A DNA stretch of 64,000 nucleotides. Origin: CAWDZK01 sp963726615 (GTDB taxonomy: Bacteria > Actinomycetota > Actinomycetes > JACCUZ01). The notes beneath the pieces were generated by a model, which was given only the letters and a program-made list of their open reading frames with translations, was not told the origin of the DNA and did not search any database. Made by a program: the position numbers and the translations under genes. The stretch spans positions 186,001 to 250,000 of the forward strand of contig CAVSCX010000018.1 in NCBI GenBank assembly GCA_963726615.1, given 5' to 3'. Every line of letters begins with the position of its first letter. The first letter of the stretch is position 1. Below, piece by piece: positions 1 through 10,068 of the stretch.

Positions 1-3000
1 GGCGCACGAGCGGAGCCTGAACATCGACTTCCTGCTCGGCTACCTCAAGTCGCTGCTCCCCCGGCGACCTGACCTCAAGCTCGTCGTCACCTCGGCCACG
101 ATCGACACCGCGCGGTTCGCCGCGCACTTCGACGACGCGCCCGTCGTGGAGGTCACCGGCCGCACCTACCCGGTGGAGGTCCGCTACCGGCCGCTCGTCG
201 ACCCGGACCGGCCGGACGACGAGGAGCGCGACCAGGTGCAGGGCGTCCTGGACGCCGTCGACGAGCTCCTCGCCGAAGGCTCCGGAGACGGCGACGTGCT
301 CGTCTTCCTCTCCGGCGAGCGCGAGATCCGGGACACCGCCGACGGCCTGCGGGCGCACCTGGCCGGCCGCCGCGAGCCGGTGGAGATCCTGCCGCTGTAC
401 GCGCGGCTGTCCGCCGCCGAGCAGCACGCGGTGTTCCGCCCGCACGCCGTACGCCGGGTGGTGCTCGCCACCAACGTGGCGGAGACCTCGCTCACGGTGC
501 CCGGCATCCGCTACGTCGTCGACGCCGGGACCGCGCGGGTGTCGCGCTACAGCCACCGCCTCAAGGTGCAGCGGCTGCCGATCGAGCGGGTCAGCCGGGC
601 CAGCGCGAACCAGCGCACCGGTCGCTGCGGCCGCACCTCCGACGGCATCTGCCTGCGGCTCTACACCGAGGAGGACTTCGAGGCACGGCCCGAGTTCACC
701 GAGCCGGAGATCCTGCGCACCAACCTGGCCTCGGTCATCCTCGCCATGACCGCCCTCGGCCTCGGCGACATCGCAGCGTTCCCGTTCGTCGAGCCGCCGG
801 ACCACCGGCAGGTCAAGGACGGCGTGGCGCTGTTGGAGGAGCTCGGCGCGCTCGACACCACGACATCCGGGCCGGTGCGCCGGCTGACGCCGTTGGGGAA
901 GAAGCTGGCGCGGCTCCCGGTCGACCCGCGGCTGGCCCGGATGGTGCTGGCCGCCGACGCGAACGGCTGCCTGCCCGACGTCCTGGTCATCGCCGCCGCC
1001 ATGTCCATCCAGGACCCGCGCGAGCGGCCCGCCGAGCACCAGCAGGCCGCCGACGAGAAGCACCGTCGGTTCGCCGACGACCGGTCGGACTTCCTCGCCT
1101 ACCGGAACCTGTGGCTCTACCTGCGCCAGCAGCAGAAGGACCTCTCCGGCAGCGCGTTCCGGCGGCTCTGCCGGCAGGAGTTCCTGCACTACCTGCGGGT
1201 GCGCGAGTGGCAGGACCTGGTCGCCCAGCTGCGGCAGGTCTGCCGCTCGATCGGGCTGGACGCCCGCGGCGAGCCCTCGCAGCCGGGCGACGACCCCCGA
1301 CCGGTGCACGAGTCGTTGCTGCCCGGCCTGCTCTCGCACGTCGGCCTCTGGGACGCCGGAGAAGCGCGAGTACGCCGGGGCGCGCGGGGCAAGGTTCGCC
1401 CCCTGGCCGGGGTCGGCGCTGTTCAAGAAGCCGCCGCGCTGGGTGATGGCCGGCGAGCTGGTCGAGACGTCCCGGCTGTGGGGCCGCGACCTCGGCCGGG
1501 TCGAGCCGGACTGGGTGGAGCCGCTCGCGGAGCACGTGGTCAAGCGCAGCTGGAGCGAGCCGCACTGGTCGGCGAAGAGCGGCGCCGCGATGGCGTACGA
1601 GAAGGTGCTGCTGTACGGCGTCCCGCTGGTCGCCGAGCGCCGGGTGGCCTACGGCCGCATCGACCCGGTCGTGTCCCGCGACCTGTTCATCCGGCACGCG
1701 CTCGTGCAGGGCGAGTGGCGCACGCACCACGAGTTCTTCCACCGCAACCGGGAGCTGCTCGGCGACGTCGAGGACCTCGAGCACCGGGCCCGGCGACGCG
1801 ACATCCTGGTCGACGACGAGACGCTCGTGGAGTTCTACGACGCCCGCGTCCCGGCCGACGTGGTCTCCGCGCGGCACTTCGACGCGTGGTGGAAGAAGGC
1901 CCGACGGTCCGAGCCGGAGCTGCTCACGTTCGACGTGTCGATGCTGGTGCGCGACGACGCCGGCCGGGTCAGCACCGAGGACTACCCGGACGTCTGGGCG
2001 CACGACGACCTCCGGCTGCCGCTGACCTACCAGTTCGAGCCCGGGACGGAGGCCGACGGCGTCACCGTGCACGTGCCGGTGACGGTGCTGAACCGTCTGG
2101 GCGGCGCCCGGTTCGACTGGCAGGTGCCGGGCCTCCGGCCCGATCTCGCGACGTCGCTCGTGCGGTCGCTGCCGAAGGCGCTGCGCAAGGCGTTCGTGCC
2201 GGCTCCGGACAGCGCAGCCGCGGCGCTCGGCCGGATCGGGGAGGTCGTCCGCGACGAGCCGTTCACCGACGCGCTGGCCCGCGAGCTGCGCCACGCCACC
2301 GGGGTGGAGGTGCGCCACGGCGAGTGGGACCTCGGCCGGGTCCCGGACCACCTGCGCATCACCGTGCGGGTCGAGCACGACGACGGCACTGTGGTGGCCG
2401 AGGGCAAGGACCTGGACGCGCTGCGCAGCCGGCTGGCGCCCGTCGTACGGGCGACCGTCGCCGTGGCCGCTGCCGACGTCGAGCGTGCCGGGCTCATCTC
2501 CTGGTCGCTGGGCGAGCTGCCCTCGACCTTCGCCCGCGAGATCGACGGCCGCACCGTGCAGGGGTACCCGGCGCTGGTCGACGAGGGCGCCACCGTCGCC
2601 CTTCGCGTGCTCGGCTCGGCCGGAGAGGCGGCCGCGGCCACCCGGGGCGGCGTGCGGCGGCTGCTCGCCCTCACGGTCCCCTCCCCCGTGAAGGGTGTCG
2701 TGGCGCGCCTGGACAACACGAGCAAGCTCGCGCTGGGCGACAACCCCTACGACTCGGTCGCCGCACTGCTGGAGGACTGCGTGACGGCGACCCTGGACCT
2801 GCTCATCGACAGGCACGGCGGGCCGCCCTCCGACCAGGCCGGCTTCACGCGGCTCCAGGAGGCGGTCCGCGAGGACCTGCCTGAGGCGGCGCACGTCGTG
2901 GTCCGCAGCGTCTCGGGGGTGCTCGCGACGGCCACCGACGTCGGTCGCCGCGCGGGCGGTGCCACCGCCCCGGCGGCGCTGGCGTCGGTGCTCGACGTCC

Positions 3001-3347
3001 GTGGCCACGTGGCGAGGCTGGTCCGACCCGGTTTCGTCGGCGCCGTCGGTGCGGCGCGGCTGGACGACGTGGCGCGCTACCTCGCCGTCGACGGGCGCCG
3101 GCTGGACCTGCTCGCCACGGCGCCGAGCCGGGACGGGGACCGGCTGGCCCGGGTCGCGGCGGTCGAGCGGGAGCACGCGTCGTGGCTGGCCGGCCTCCGC
3201 CCCGAGCGGCGAGCGGATTCCGCCGTACGCGAGGTGGCGTGGATGCTGGAAGAGCTACGTGTCAGCGTGTTCGCGCAGCAGCTCGGGACGCCCTACCCGG
3301 TGTCGGAGAAACGCGTCTTCCGGGCGATGGACGCCCTCGACGGCTGA
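1..3347 (+). pseudogene. hrpA: ATP-dependent RNA helicase HrpA, 3' portion, frameshifted
   Basis: DEAH-box RNA helicase of the HrpA family. The window opens inside the DEAH motif: the first codons, in the frame starting at base 2, read AHERSLNIDFLLGYLK. They are followed by motif III (TSATID) and a helicase C domain with QRTGRCGRTSDG near 610-650. The HA2 and OB-fold regions and the long C-terminal DUF3418-type domain follow. The frame is broken near 1355: the first frame runs to GLWD, and the family sequence resumes in another frame at 1356 as PEKREYAGARG. Dropping the single base at 1355 restores an uninterrupted protein to the TGA at 3345-3347. No other defect is seen in either half, so this is a recent mutation or a sequencing error. 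Downstream in-frame starts (for example ATG 1446) could at best yield the C-terminal half without helicase motifs. Confidence 0.85.
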
Positions 3348-3458
3348 CCCGGGTCCCGCTCCAGGGGACGCCCAGGGTCGCACCCCGATGCGGGTCGGGG
3401 TGCAGCCCGCGCACTCTGGTGGTGCACGAACGACCTCGATCCCTCGGAGAAGCACACC

Positions 3459-3716
3459 GTGAACGACATCCGCGAATACTTCCGACGACAGGGCCTGGTG
3501 CGGCCGCGGGACGGCCGGGTCCTCGGCGGCGTCATCGCCGGCCTCGGCCGCCGCTTCGGCCTCGCGCCCTGGCCCGCCCGGCTTGCCTTCGTTCTGATCC
3601 TGATGATCGTGCCCGGCAGCCAGATCCTCGTGTATCCGCTGCTGTGGGTGCTCATGCCCCAGGAGCCGTCGGGCGCCGTGCACACCGCTGACACACCCGT
3701 CGCGCCGAGCCCCTGA
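3459..3716 (+). CDS. PspC domain membrane protein
   Basis: An 85-residue protein with a PspC domain. The N-terminal segment (VLGGVIAGLGRRFGLAPWPA, about residues 20-40) has the glycine-rich pattern of the family. It is followed by one hydrophobic helix (about 40-65) ending in WVLMPQE. PspC proteins are small inner-membrane envelope-stress proteins; some bind anti-sigma partners. The GTG start at 3459 follows a GGAGA ribosome site with 8-base spacing. It stands alone, 111 bases after hrpA, with no other psp gene nearby, so the partner is unknown. Confidence 0.85.
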   Translation: MNDIREYFRRQGLVRPRDGRVLGGVIAGLGRRFGLAPWPARLAFVLILMIVPGSQILVYPLLWVLMPQEPSGAVHTADTPVAPSP

Positions 3717-3785
3717 ACGCCCTCAGCGCAGCCCGGGGAGCCGGGGGCACGGCCTCGGCGCGCACCACGGCACCCCGGACGGGAC

Positions 3786-3791
3786 TAGCGT
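3786..3791 (+). promoter_or_regulatory. Probable -10 box of a leaderless transcript (TAGCGT)
   Basis: TAGCGT ends 6 bases before the ATG at 3798 and there is no purine-rich ribosome site, so transcription probably starts at or next to the start codon. The same layout recurs at many genes in this window. Confidence 0.5.
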
Positions 3792-3797
3792 GCGGGC

Positions 3798-4433
3798 ATG
3801 GCCTCGGCCGCTGCCGACCTCTGGCCCCTCACCCATCGGGAGCGGGAGGGCTTCGCCGACCTCCTCAGCGCGCTGCGACCCGACGAGTGGTCCACTGCGT
3901 CACTCGTGGCCGGCTGGACCGTCAAGGACGTGGTGGGGCACTGCCTGGCGACCGCGCACATGACGCCCGCCGCCTTCGTCCTGGGGATGGCCAGCACGGG
4001 CTTCCGGTTCAACGCGCTGTCCGAGAAGAACATCAGGAAGTACGGCGCCGGCAGCCCGGCCGAGCTCGTGGCCCGGACCCGGGAGTCGGCCGGACGGAGC
4101 ACCGCCCCGCCCGGTCCCCCGCAGGTTCCACTGTCGGAGGTCGTCGTGCACTCGGAGGACGTCGCCCGCGCGCTCGGCCGGACCGTCGACCGCGCCCCGG
4201 AGGCGCTGGTGGCGAGCCTGGACTTCTACGTCCGGGCCCAGCCGCTGATCGGTGGCCGTGAGCGGGCCGAGGGCCTGCGCCTGGTGGCGACCGACGTCGG
4301 CTGGGAGCACGGCGCCGGCCCGACGGTCTCCGGCCCGGCGATCGCACTGCTGCTCGCACTGTCCGGCCGCCCGGCCGGGCTCGCCGACCTCGGCGGGGAC
4401 GGCTCGAGCCAGCTCATCGCGCGCATGCCCTGA
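3798..4433 (+). CDS. Maleylpyruvate isomerase / DinB-fold family protein (TIGR03083-like)
   Basis: A 211-residue protein of the DinB/MDMPI four-helix family, which in actinobacteria includes mycothiol-dependent isomerases and transferases. It shows the family N-terminus (LRPDEWSTASLVAGWTVKDV), a metal-type histidine pair in VVGHCLATAH (about residues 50-60), and the second conserved block VVHSEDVARALGR (about 115-128). Length fits the family. The substrate cannot be told from sequence. Upstream is a TAGCGT box 6 bases before ATG 3798. The stop codon lies inside a hairpin shared with the convergent MFS gene. Confidence 0.8.
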   Translation: MASAAADLWPLTHREREGFADLLSALRPDEWSTASLVAGWTVKDVVGHCLATAHMTPAAFVLGMASTGFRFNALSEKNIRKYGAGSPAELVARTRESAGRSTAPPGPPQVPLSEVVVHSEDVARALGRTVDRAPEALVASLDFYVRAQPLIGGRERAEGLRLVATDVGWEHGAGPTVSGPAIALLLALSGRPAGLADLGGDGSSQLIARMP

Positions 4434-4462
4434 CCGGGAGGACGGCGACGCCGACCCGGTCA
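4431..4462. terminator. Bidirectional hairpin containing both stop codons
   Basis: TGACCGGG (4431-4438) pairs with CCCGGTCA (4455-4462), and an inner CGGC/GCCG stem lies between them. The arms contain the TGA of the plus-strand gene and the TGA of the minus-strand MFS gene. There is no T-run, as is usual for actinobacterial terminators. Confidence 0.6.
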
Positions 4463-5998
4463 GCCGAGCTCGATCGGCTCGGTGCGGCGCGGGACCAGCC
4501 AGAGCACCAGGGCGCCGACCACCGCGGCGGCCACCACCCCGAGGAAGACGTGGTGCGTCGCGTCGAACAGCGCCGTGCGCACGAACGCCTCGGCCTGACC
4601 GGTGAGCCGCCCGTCGAGCAGCGCCCGCTCGGCGCCGGCGCTGTCGGGCAGCGCGCCGGCGACAGCGGCGGGCGGGTCCGCCAGCCGGTCGACGAGGGTG
4701 GCGTTCGCGACGGCGCCGAAGACGGCGACGCCGACGGCGCTGCCGAGGTTGCGGCTGAACATGTTGGTGCCGGTGACCACACCGCGACGGCTCCAGTCGA
4801 CGGCCGACTGCACGGCCACCATGGTCGGCACGGACCAGAAGCCGAGACCGACTCCCACCACGAAGCAGGCGGCGCCGACGGCGACGATCGACGAGCCGGC
4901 GCCGAGCATGGCCACCAGGAGGGCCCCCACGACGGCGATGGCGCCACCGATCAGCGCGGTGTCGCGGAAGCCGATCCGCAGGTAGAGCCGACCGGAAAGC
5001 GCCGCCGCGATCGGCCAGCCGAGCGTCATCGCCGCCAGCGCGAAACCCGCGACAAGCGCTCCGGTCCCGAGCACGCCCTGCGCGTACGTCGGGACGTACG
5101 AGCTCAGCCCGATCAGGGTGACGCCGATGGCCATCGAGGCGAGGTTGCCGCCGACGAGCACCCGGTGGCCGAAGACCCAGAGCGGGAGGACGGGCTCAGC
5201 GGCGCGGCGCTCGACCAGCACGAATGCTGCGAGGGCGGCGGCACCGACGACGAACACGGCGACGCTCACGGCCGATCCCCAGCCCCAGGCCACGCCGCCC
5301 TCGAGCAGGCCGAGGATGACCAGGCTGCAGCCGACGGTGAGCAGCGCGGCCCCGAGCACGTCGAAGTCGTGCCGGCGGCGCTCGACCTGCTCGTGGAAGG
5401 AACGCCACAGCATCCAGACGGTGACCGCCCCGACCGGCAGGTTGACGAAGAAGATCCAGCGCCAGCTCAGGTACTCCGAGAACAGCCCGCCCAGCGTTGG
5501 CCCGACCACCGAGGAGAGGCCCCAGACGCTGGCGACGTAGCCCTGGACCCGGGCGCGCTCCTCCACCGAGTACAGGTCGCCGACGATCGTGATGGTCACC
5601 GGCAGCACCGCGCCGGCCCCGATGCCCTGCACCGCCCGCGCCACGATCAGCGTCGGCATGCTCCAGGCCACCCCGCAGAGCACCGAGCCGAGCAGGAAGA
5701 TCCCGATGCCGAGGAACAGCACCGGCTTGCGCCCGACGACGTCGGACATCTTCCCGTACAGCGGCGTCGTCACGGCCTGGGTGAGCAGGTAGATCGAGAA
5801 CAGCCAGGGGAACTGCGAGAAGCCGCCGACGTCCCGCACGATCGACGGCACCGCGGTCGCGATGATCGTCGCGTCCAGGGCGACCAGCGCTGTCGCCAGC
5901 ATCACGCCGACGAGGACCGGCCCGCGCTCGGAACGGAGGCCGACCGCCGCGCGCTGCGGCCGCCCCGTCGGCTCTGTCGGCTCCCTCGTGGTCGTCAT
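4460..5998 (-). CDS. MFS efflux transporter, DHA2 (EmrB/QacA-type), 14 TM
   Basis: A drug/proton antiporter of about 512 residues in the DHA2 family. Evidence is the hydrophobic profile of 14 helices, motif A in the first cytoplasmic loop (GKMSDVVGRKP), and the motif C-like region SVVGPTLGG after it. The ATG at 5998 is chosen; a TTG four codons upstream (6010) is possible, but neither has a strong ribosome site. The divergent partner on its 5' side is a MarR regulator on the same strand (6087-6539), 88 bases upstream, so a MarR-controlled efflux operon is likely: marR first, then the pump. The drug range is not predictable. Confidence 0.88.
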   Translation of the reverse strand: MTTTREPTEPTGRPQRAAVGLRSERGPVLVGVMLATALVALDATIIATAVPSIVRDVGGFSQFPWLFSIYLLTQAVTTPLYGKMSDVVGRKPVLFLGIGIFLLGSVLCGVAWSMPTLIVARAVQGIGAGAVLPVTITIVGDLYSVEERARVQGYVASVWGLSSVVGPTLGGLFSEYLSWRWIFFVNLPVGAVTVWMLWRSFHEQVERRRHDFDVLGAALLTVGCSLVILGLLEGGVAWGWGSAVSVAVFVVGAAALAAFVLVERRAAEPVLPLWVFGHRVLVGGNLASMAIGVTLIGLSSYVPTYAQGVLGTGALVAGFALAAMTLGWPIAAALSGRLYLRIGFRDTALIGGAIAVVGALLVAMLGAGSSIVAVGAACFVVGVGLGFWSVPTMVAVQSAVDWSRRGVVTGTNMFSRNLGSAVGVAVFGAVANATLVDRLADPPAAVAGALPDSAGAERALLDGRLTGQAEAFVRTALFDATHHVFLGVVAAAVVGALVLWLVPRRTEPIELG

Positions 5999-6086
5999 CG
6001 CCGGTGCCAACCAGCGGCGGCCCTGATCCCTTCCCGGACCGGACGGTCGGACCCGGGAGACCGATCGTCGTTCGTGTCGTCGGAGC

Positions 6087-6539
6087 TCAGGCGTCGGGGC
6101 CGCGACCGAGAGCGGCGTCCATCTGGGTGTTGAACCGGCCCAGCAGCGTGGCGAACGCGGCGACGTCGGCCGCCGGCCACCTGTCCAGCTGCTCGCGGAC
6201 CAGCCGGAGGCGTCCGCCCCGGGCGAGACCGAGCCGCTTGCGGCCCTCGCCGGTGACGACGAGCAGCTGGGCCCGGCCGTCCCCCGGGTCCGGCTCGCGG
6301 GCCACCAGCCCGGTGCGCTCGAGCAGCCGCATCTGCCGGCTCACCGCTCCCTTGTCCATGCCGAAGTGGTCGCACAGGTCGCTGGCCCGGACGCTGCCGA
6401 GCTCGTCGACCCGGGACAGAAGCGCGTAGGCCGTGGGCTGCAGGTCCGGGTGCACCTCGGTCGCGACCTCCCGCTGCCACGCGCCGGCCCGCCGCAGGAA
6501 CGAAGCCAGCTCCCGCTCCACCTCGGCGTACGACGTCAC
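6087..6539 (-). CDS. MarR family transcriptional regulator
   Basis: A winged-helix regulator of 150 residues. The helix-turn-helix is DLCDHFGMDKGAVSRQMRLL and the wing follows in LVAREPDPGDGRAQLLVVT. The GTG at 6539 is taken as start (VTSYAEVERELASFL). The longer reading to 6605 would run into the divergent helicase start and adds a non-conserved, arginine-rich leader. It is encoded 88 bases upstream of the DHA2 pump on the same strand and probably represses it, releasing on ligand binding. That assignment rests on gene order. Confidence 0.85.
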   Translation of the reverse strand: MTSYAEVERELASFLRRAGAWQREVATEVHPDLQPTAYALLSRVDELGSVRASDLCDHFGMDKGAVSRQMRLLERTGLVAREPDPGDGRAQLLVVTGEGRKRLGLARGGRLRLVREQLDRWPAADVAAFATLLGRFNTQMDAALGRGPDA

Positions 6540-6591
6540 GCCGGCAAGCCTGTCATCCGCGCCGCCCGGACGGCAGCCCTTCCGGTGCCCG

Positions 6592-6597
6592 TAGGGT
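6592..6597 (+). promoter_or_regulatory. Probable -10 box (TAGGGT), leaderless start
   Basis: TAGGGT ends 7 bases before the ATG at 6605 with no ribosome site between, indicating a leaderless or nearly leaderless transcript for the DUF3516 helicase. Confidence 0.5.
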
Positions 6598-6604
6598 CTG
6601 CGCA

Positions 6605-9163
6605 ATGCGTCTCCTCGACCGGCTGCCCGGCTCCGCCGAACCGGACGCGGTGTTCGACGGGTTCGCGGCCTGGGCGGCCGACGCGGGGCTGGACCTCTAC
6701 CCGGCGCAGACCGAGGCCCTGATCGAGCTCGTGTCCGGGAGCAACGTCGTGCTGGCGACGCCGACGGGCTCGGGCAAGAGCCTGGTCGCGACAGGAGCCA
6801 TCTTCGCCGCCTACGCGGACGGTCGCCGGGCCGTCTGGACGGCGCCGATCAAGGCGCTGGTGTCGGAGAAGTTCTTCGCGCTCTGCGCGGTGTTCGGCGC
6901 GGAGAACGTCGGGATGCTCACCGGCGACGCGTCGGTGAACCCGGAGGCGCCGATCCTCACTGCCACAGCAGAGGTCGTCGCCAACCACGCGCTGCGCGAC
7001 GGGGCCGCCTCGGACCTCGGCCTGGTGGTCATGGACGAGTTCCACTACTACGCCGACCCGGAGCGCGGCTGGGCCTGGCAGGTGCCGCTGCTCGAGCTCC
7101 CCGATGCGCAGTTCCTGCTCATGTCGGCGACCCTCGGCACCGGGGTCGACTTCTTCCGCGACGACCTCGCCCGGCGCACCGGGCGCTCGACCGCGGTCGT
7201 CGAGTCGGTCGACCGGCCGGTGCCGCTGGCCTACTACTACGCGAAGACGCCCGTGCACGAGACCCTCGAGGAGCTGCTGAGCACCGACCGGGCACCGGTG
7301 TACGTCGTGCACCCGACCCAGGCAGCGGCGCTCGAGCGGGCCCAGGCGCTGACCAGCGTCACTCTCGCGAGCCGTGAGCAGCGCGACGAGATCGCCGCTG
7401 CGCTCGGGGCGTTCCGGTTCCGGTCCGGGTTCGGCAGCACGCTGTCGCGGCTGGTGCGGCACGGCGTCGGGGTGCACCACGCCGGCCTGCTGCCCCGCTA
7501 CCGCCGGCTGGTCGAGACGCTGGCGCAGGCGGGGCTGCTCAAGGTCGTCTGCGGCACCGACACCCTCGGCGTCGGCATCAACGTGCCGATCCGCACAGTG
7601 CTCATGACCTCGCTGGCCAAGTACGACGGGACCCGGGTGCGGCACCTCACCGCTCGGGAGTTCCACCAGGTGGCCGGGCGCGCCGGGCGCGCCGGCTTCG
7701 ACACCGCCGGCACGGTGGTGGTGCAGGCACCGGACCACGACGTCGAGAACGAGCGGCTGCGGCGCAAGGCGGGCGACGACCCCAAGAAGCTGAAGAAGCT
7801 GGTCCGGAAGAAGGCTCCCGAGGGCTTCGTGTCCTGGGGGGAGCCGACCTTCGAGCGGCTGATGGCGGCGCCACCCGAACCGTTGCGGTCCAGCTTCCGG
7901 GTGACGCACGCGATGCTGCTCAACGTCCTCGCCCGGCCGGGCGACCCGTTCGTCGCCATGCGGCACCTGCTGGAGGACAACCACGAGCCGCGGGCCGCGC
8001 AGCTGCGCCACATCCGGCACGCCATAGCGATCTTCCGGGCGCTCGTCGCCGGTGGCGTGGTGCAGCCGGTCGTCCCGGCCGCGCCCGACGGCCGCCGCTG
8101 GGCGCTGACGGTCGACCTGCAGCCGGACTTCGCGCTCAACCAGCCGCTGTCACCCTTCGCCGTGGCCGCGCTGGACCTGCTCGACCGGGACTCCCCGGCG
8201 TACGCCCTGGACGTGCTCTCGGTGGTCGAGTCGACGCTGGAGGATCCGCGCCAGGTCGTGGCCGCCCAGCGGAGCAAGGCGCGCGGCGAGGCGGTGGCCG
8301 CGATGAAGGCCGAGGGCATCGAGTACGACGAGCGGATGGAGCTGCTCGAGGACGTCACCTATCCGCGGCCGCTGGCCGAGCTGCTCGAGCACGCCTACGA
8401 CGCCTACCGCCGCGGGCACCCGTGGGTGGCCGACCACGAGCTCAAGCCGAAGTCGGTGGCGCGCGACATGAGCGAGCGGGCCATGACGTTCACCGAGTAC
8501 GTCGGGTTCTACGGCCTGGCCCGGTCGGAGGGGCTCGTGCTGCGGTACCTCGCGGACGCCTACAAGGCGCTGCGGCAGACGGTGCCCGACTCGGCACGGA
8601 CCGAGGAGCTGCGCGACCTCACCGAGTGGCTCGGCGAGCTGGTGCGCCAGGTCGACTCCAGCCTGCTCGACGAGTGGGAGCGGCTGACTGCCCCGGCCGA
8701 GGTGGACGAGCGGGCACTGGTCCGCGACGAGATGCCGCCTGCTGTCACGACCAACGTGCGCGCCTTCCGGGTGCTGGTGCGCAACGCGATGTTCCGCCGG
8801 GTCGAGCTGGCCGCCCTGCGGCGCTACGACCTGCTCGGTGAGCTGGACGCAGAGTCCGGCTTCGACGAGGCCGCCTGGGGCGACGCGATGGCCGGCTTCT
8901 GGGCCGAGCACGACGCGCTGTCGACGGACGCGGACGCCCGCGGCCCCGCGCTGCTGCAGGTGTCGGAGGGCGAGACCGCGTGGACGGTGCGGCAGACGTT
9001 CCACGACCCGGCCGGTCACCACGACTGGGGCATCACCGCCCGCGTCGACCTGGCCGCCTCCGACGATGCCGGCCAGGCTGTCGTCACCGTCACCGCCGTC
9101 GACCGCCTCGACGGTGCGTGGACCGTGGGCGGCGAAGGCACCCTCGACGGCTTCGACACCTGA
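6605..9163 (+). CDS. DEAD/DEAH-type superfamily 2 helicase with DUF3516 C-terminus
   Basis: An 852-residue SF2 helicase. Motif I is ATPTGSGKS (residues 51-59), motif II is DEFH (144-147), motif III is SAT (174-176), and motif VI is QVAGRAGRAG near 355. The C-terminal half (about 450-850) matches the actinobacterial DUF3516 layout, without zinc fingers or nuclease motifs. The DEFH box and Ski2-like motif VI suggest an RNA helicase, but no substrate has been shown for the family that I can rely on. Length and both helicase halves are intact. It appears to be a single-gene unit with a leaderless start at 6605. Confidence 0.88.
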   Translation: MRLLDRLPGSAEPDAVFDGFAAWAADAGLDLYPAQTEALIELVSGSNVVLATPTGSGKSLVATGAIFAAYADGRRAVWTAPIKALVSEKFFALCAVFGAENVGMLTGDASVNPEAPILTATAEVVANHALRDGAASDLGLVVMDEFHYYADPERGWAWQVPLLELPDAQFLLMSATLGTGVDFFRDDLARRTGRSTAVVESVDRPVPLAYYYAKTPVHETLEELLSTDRAPVYVVHPTQAAALERAQALTSVTLASREQRDEIAAALGAFRFRSGFGSTLSRLVRHGVGVHHAGLLPRYRRLVETLAQAGLLKVVCGTDTLGVGINVPIRTVLMTSLAKYDGTRVRHLTAREFHQVAGRAGRAGFDTAGTVVVQAPDHDVENERLRRKAGDDPKKLKKLVRKKAPEGFVSWGEPTFERLMAAPPEPLRSSFRVTHAMLLNVLARPGDPFVAMRHLLEDNHEPRAAQLRHIRHAIAIFRALVAGGVVQPVVPAAPDGRRWALTVDLQPDFALNQPLSPFAVAALDLLDRDSPAYALDVLSVVESTLEDPRQVVAAQRSKARGEAVAAMKAEGIEYDERMELLEDVTYPRPLAELLEHAYDAYRRGHPWVADHELKPKSVARDMSERAMTFTEYVGFYGLARSEGLVLRYLADAYKALRQTVPDSARTEELRDLTEWLGELVRQVDSSLLDEWERLTAPAEVDERALVRDEMPPAVTTNVRAFRVLVRNAMFRRVELAALRRYDLLGELDAESGFDEAAWGDAMAGFWAEHDALSTDADARGPALLQVSEGETAWTVRQTFHDPAGHHDWGITARVDLAASDDAGQAVVTVTAVDRLDGAWTVGGEGTLDGFDT

Positions 9164-9182
9164 CGCGCGACTCGCCGTCGGT

Positions 9183-9207
9183 GCTGACGAGCACGCGACT
9201 CGTCAGC
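9183..9207. terminator. Convergent hairpin, 9-bp perfect stem
   Basis: GCTGACGAG (9183-9191) and CTCGTCAGC (9199-9207) pair across a 7-base loop between the convergent helicase and GNAT genes. The right arm includes the GNAT stop codon. Confidence 0.55.
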
Positions 9208-9784
9208 CGTTCACCCGCAGGCGCATGACCCAGCGCCACTTGGCGATCCGACGGTCGCGGGTGAAGCCGAAGTCCTCGTACAGCGTCTCGGGCCCGGTGT
9301 GGAAGTACGCACCCCGCTGCTCCGGGCGCCCCTCGACCTGCTCCGGGTAGGCCTCGACGAGCCCGCCGCCTTCGGCACGGATGCCGTCCAGCGCGCCTGC
9401 GACAGCGGCCCGGGCGACACCCTTGCCGCGGTGCCCTTTGCCAGTGAAGATGCAGCCGATCCGCCAGTCCGGCAGCTCCACCAGCTCCTTGTCGTACGCG
9501 GCCGGGTTCTTGATCGTGGCCACCTCGGCAGGCGATCCGTACTGGCACCAGCCGACGGCCTCGTCGCCGTCGTAGACCAGGACCTGGTGCACCGAGCCGG
9601 CGCGCACGTGCGCCTGCTTGCGCTTCTTGTTGTCAGCAGCGTTGCGGGTCAGCCCGTCGCTGTGGAACCCCATGCACCAGCAGCCACCCCAGACCCCGTT
9701 GTTCGCCTCGACGAGACGAGCGAAGTCGTCCCAGGTGTCGGCCGACAGTGGACGGGTGCTGTACGCGTCGCGATCGGCTGCCAT
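9203..9784 (-). CDS. GNAT family N-acetyltransferase
   Basis: A 193-residue GNAT protein. The acetyl-CoA loop is visible as IFTGKGHRGKGVARAAV (Q/R-x-x-G-x-G/A pattern, about residues 112-128). The C-terminal FHTGPETLYEDFGF segment holds the usual late tyrosine. The N-terminus NGVWGGCWCMGFH carries a CWC motif seen in a subgroup of uncharacterised actinobacterial acetyltransferases. The acceptor is unknown. ATG 9784 is the first start. Confidence 0.8.
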   Translation of the reverse strand: MAADRDAYSTRPLSADTWDDFARLVEANNGVWGGCWCMGFHSDGLTRNAADNKKRKQAHVRAGSVHQVLVYDGDEAVGWCQYGSPAEVATIKNPAAYDKELVELPDWRIGCIFTGKGHRGKGVARAAVAGALDGIRAEGGGLVEAYPEQVEGRPEQRGAYFHTGPETLYEDFGFTRDRRIAKWRWVMRLRVNG

Positions 9785-10068
9785 GACCTCATATCCTCGT
9801 CGTCGACGGAGCGGCGGGCCCTGCGTTCACCCTGGTGTTTCTACCGCGTACCACCGACAGGAACCGAGCACGGGACCGACCTGTTTCCCCTGGCACGACC
9901 GCGTCAGCCATGCTGCAACGCTCCTTCCGCTTCCATCCGACGAGTAGCAGACATGCCAGTCTGGTCCTGTCCGATGTCGCCACGGGCCGCTCTGCGTGAG
10001 GGATCGCGGCTGCACCACGGCGCACCCACGACTCCTCGTCCACTCACCGTCTCCGAACGCAGGCGGCA

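Noticed and set aside
9789..10043. 84-codon minus-strand frame in the spacer after the GNAT gene
   Set aside because: No ribosome site, no domain, and codon bias unlike the neighbours.
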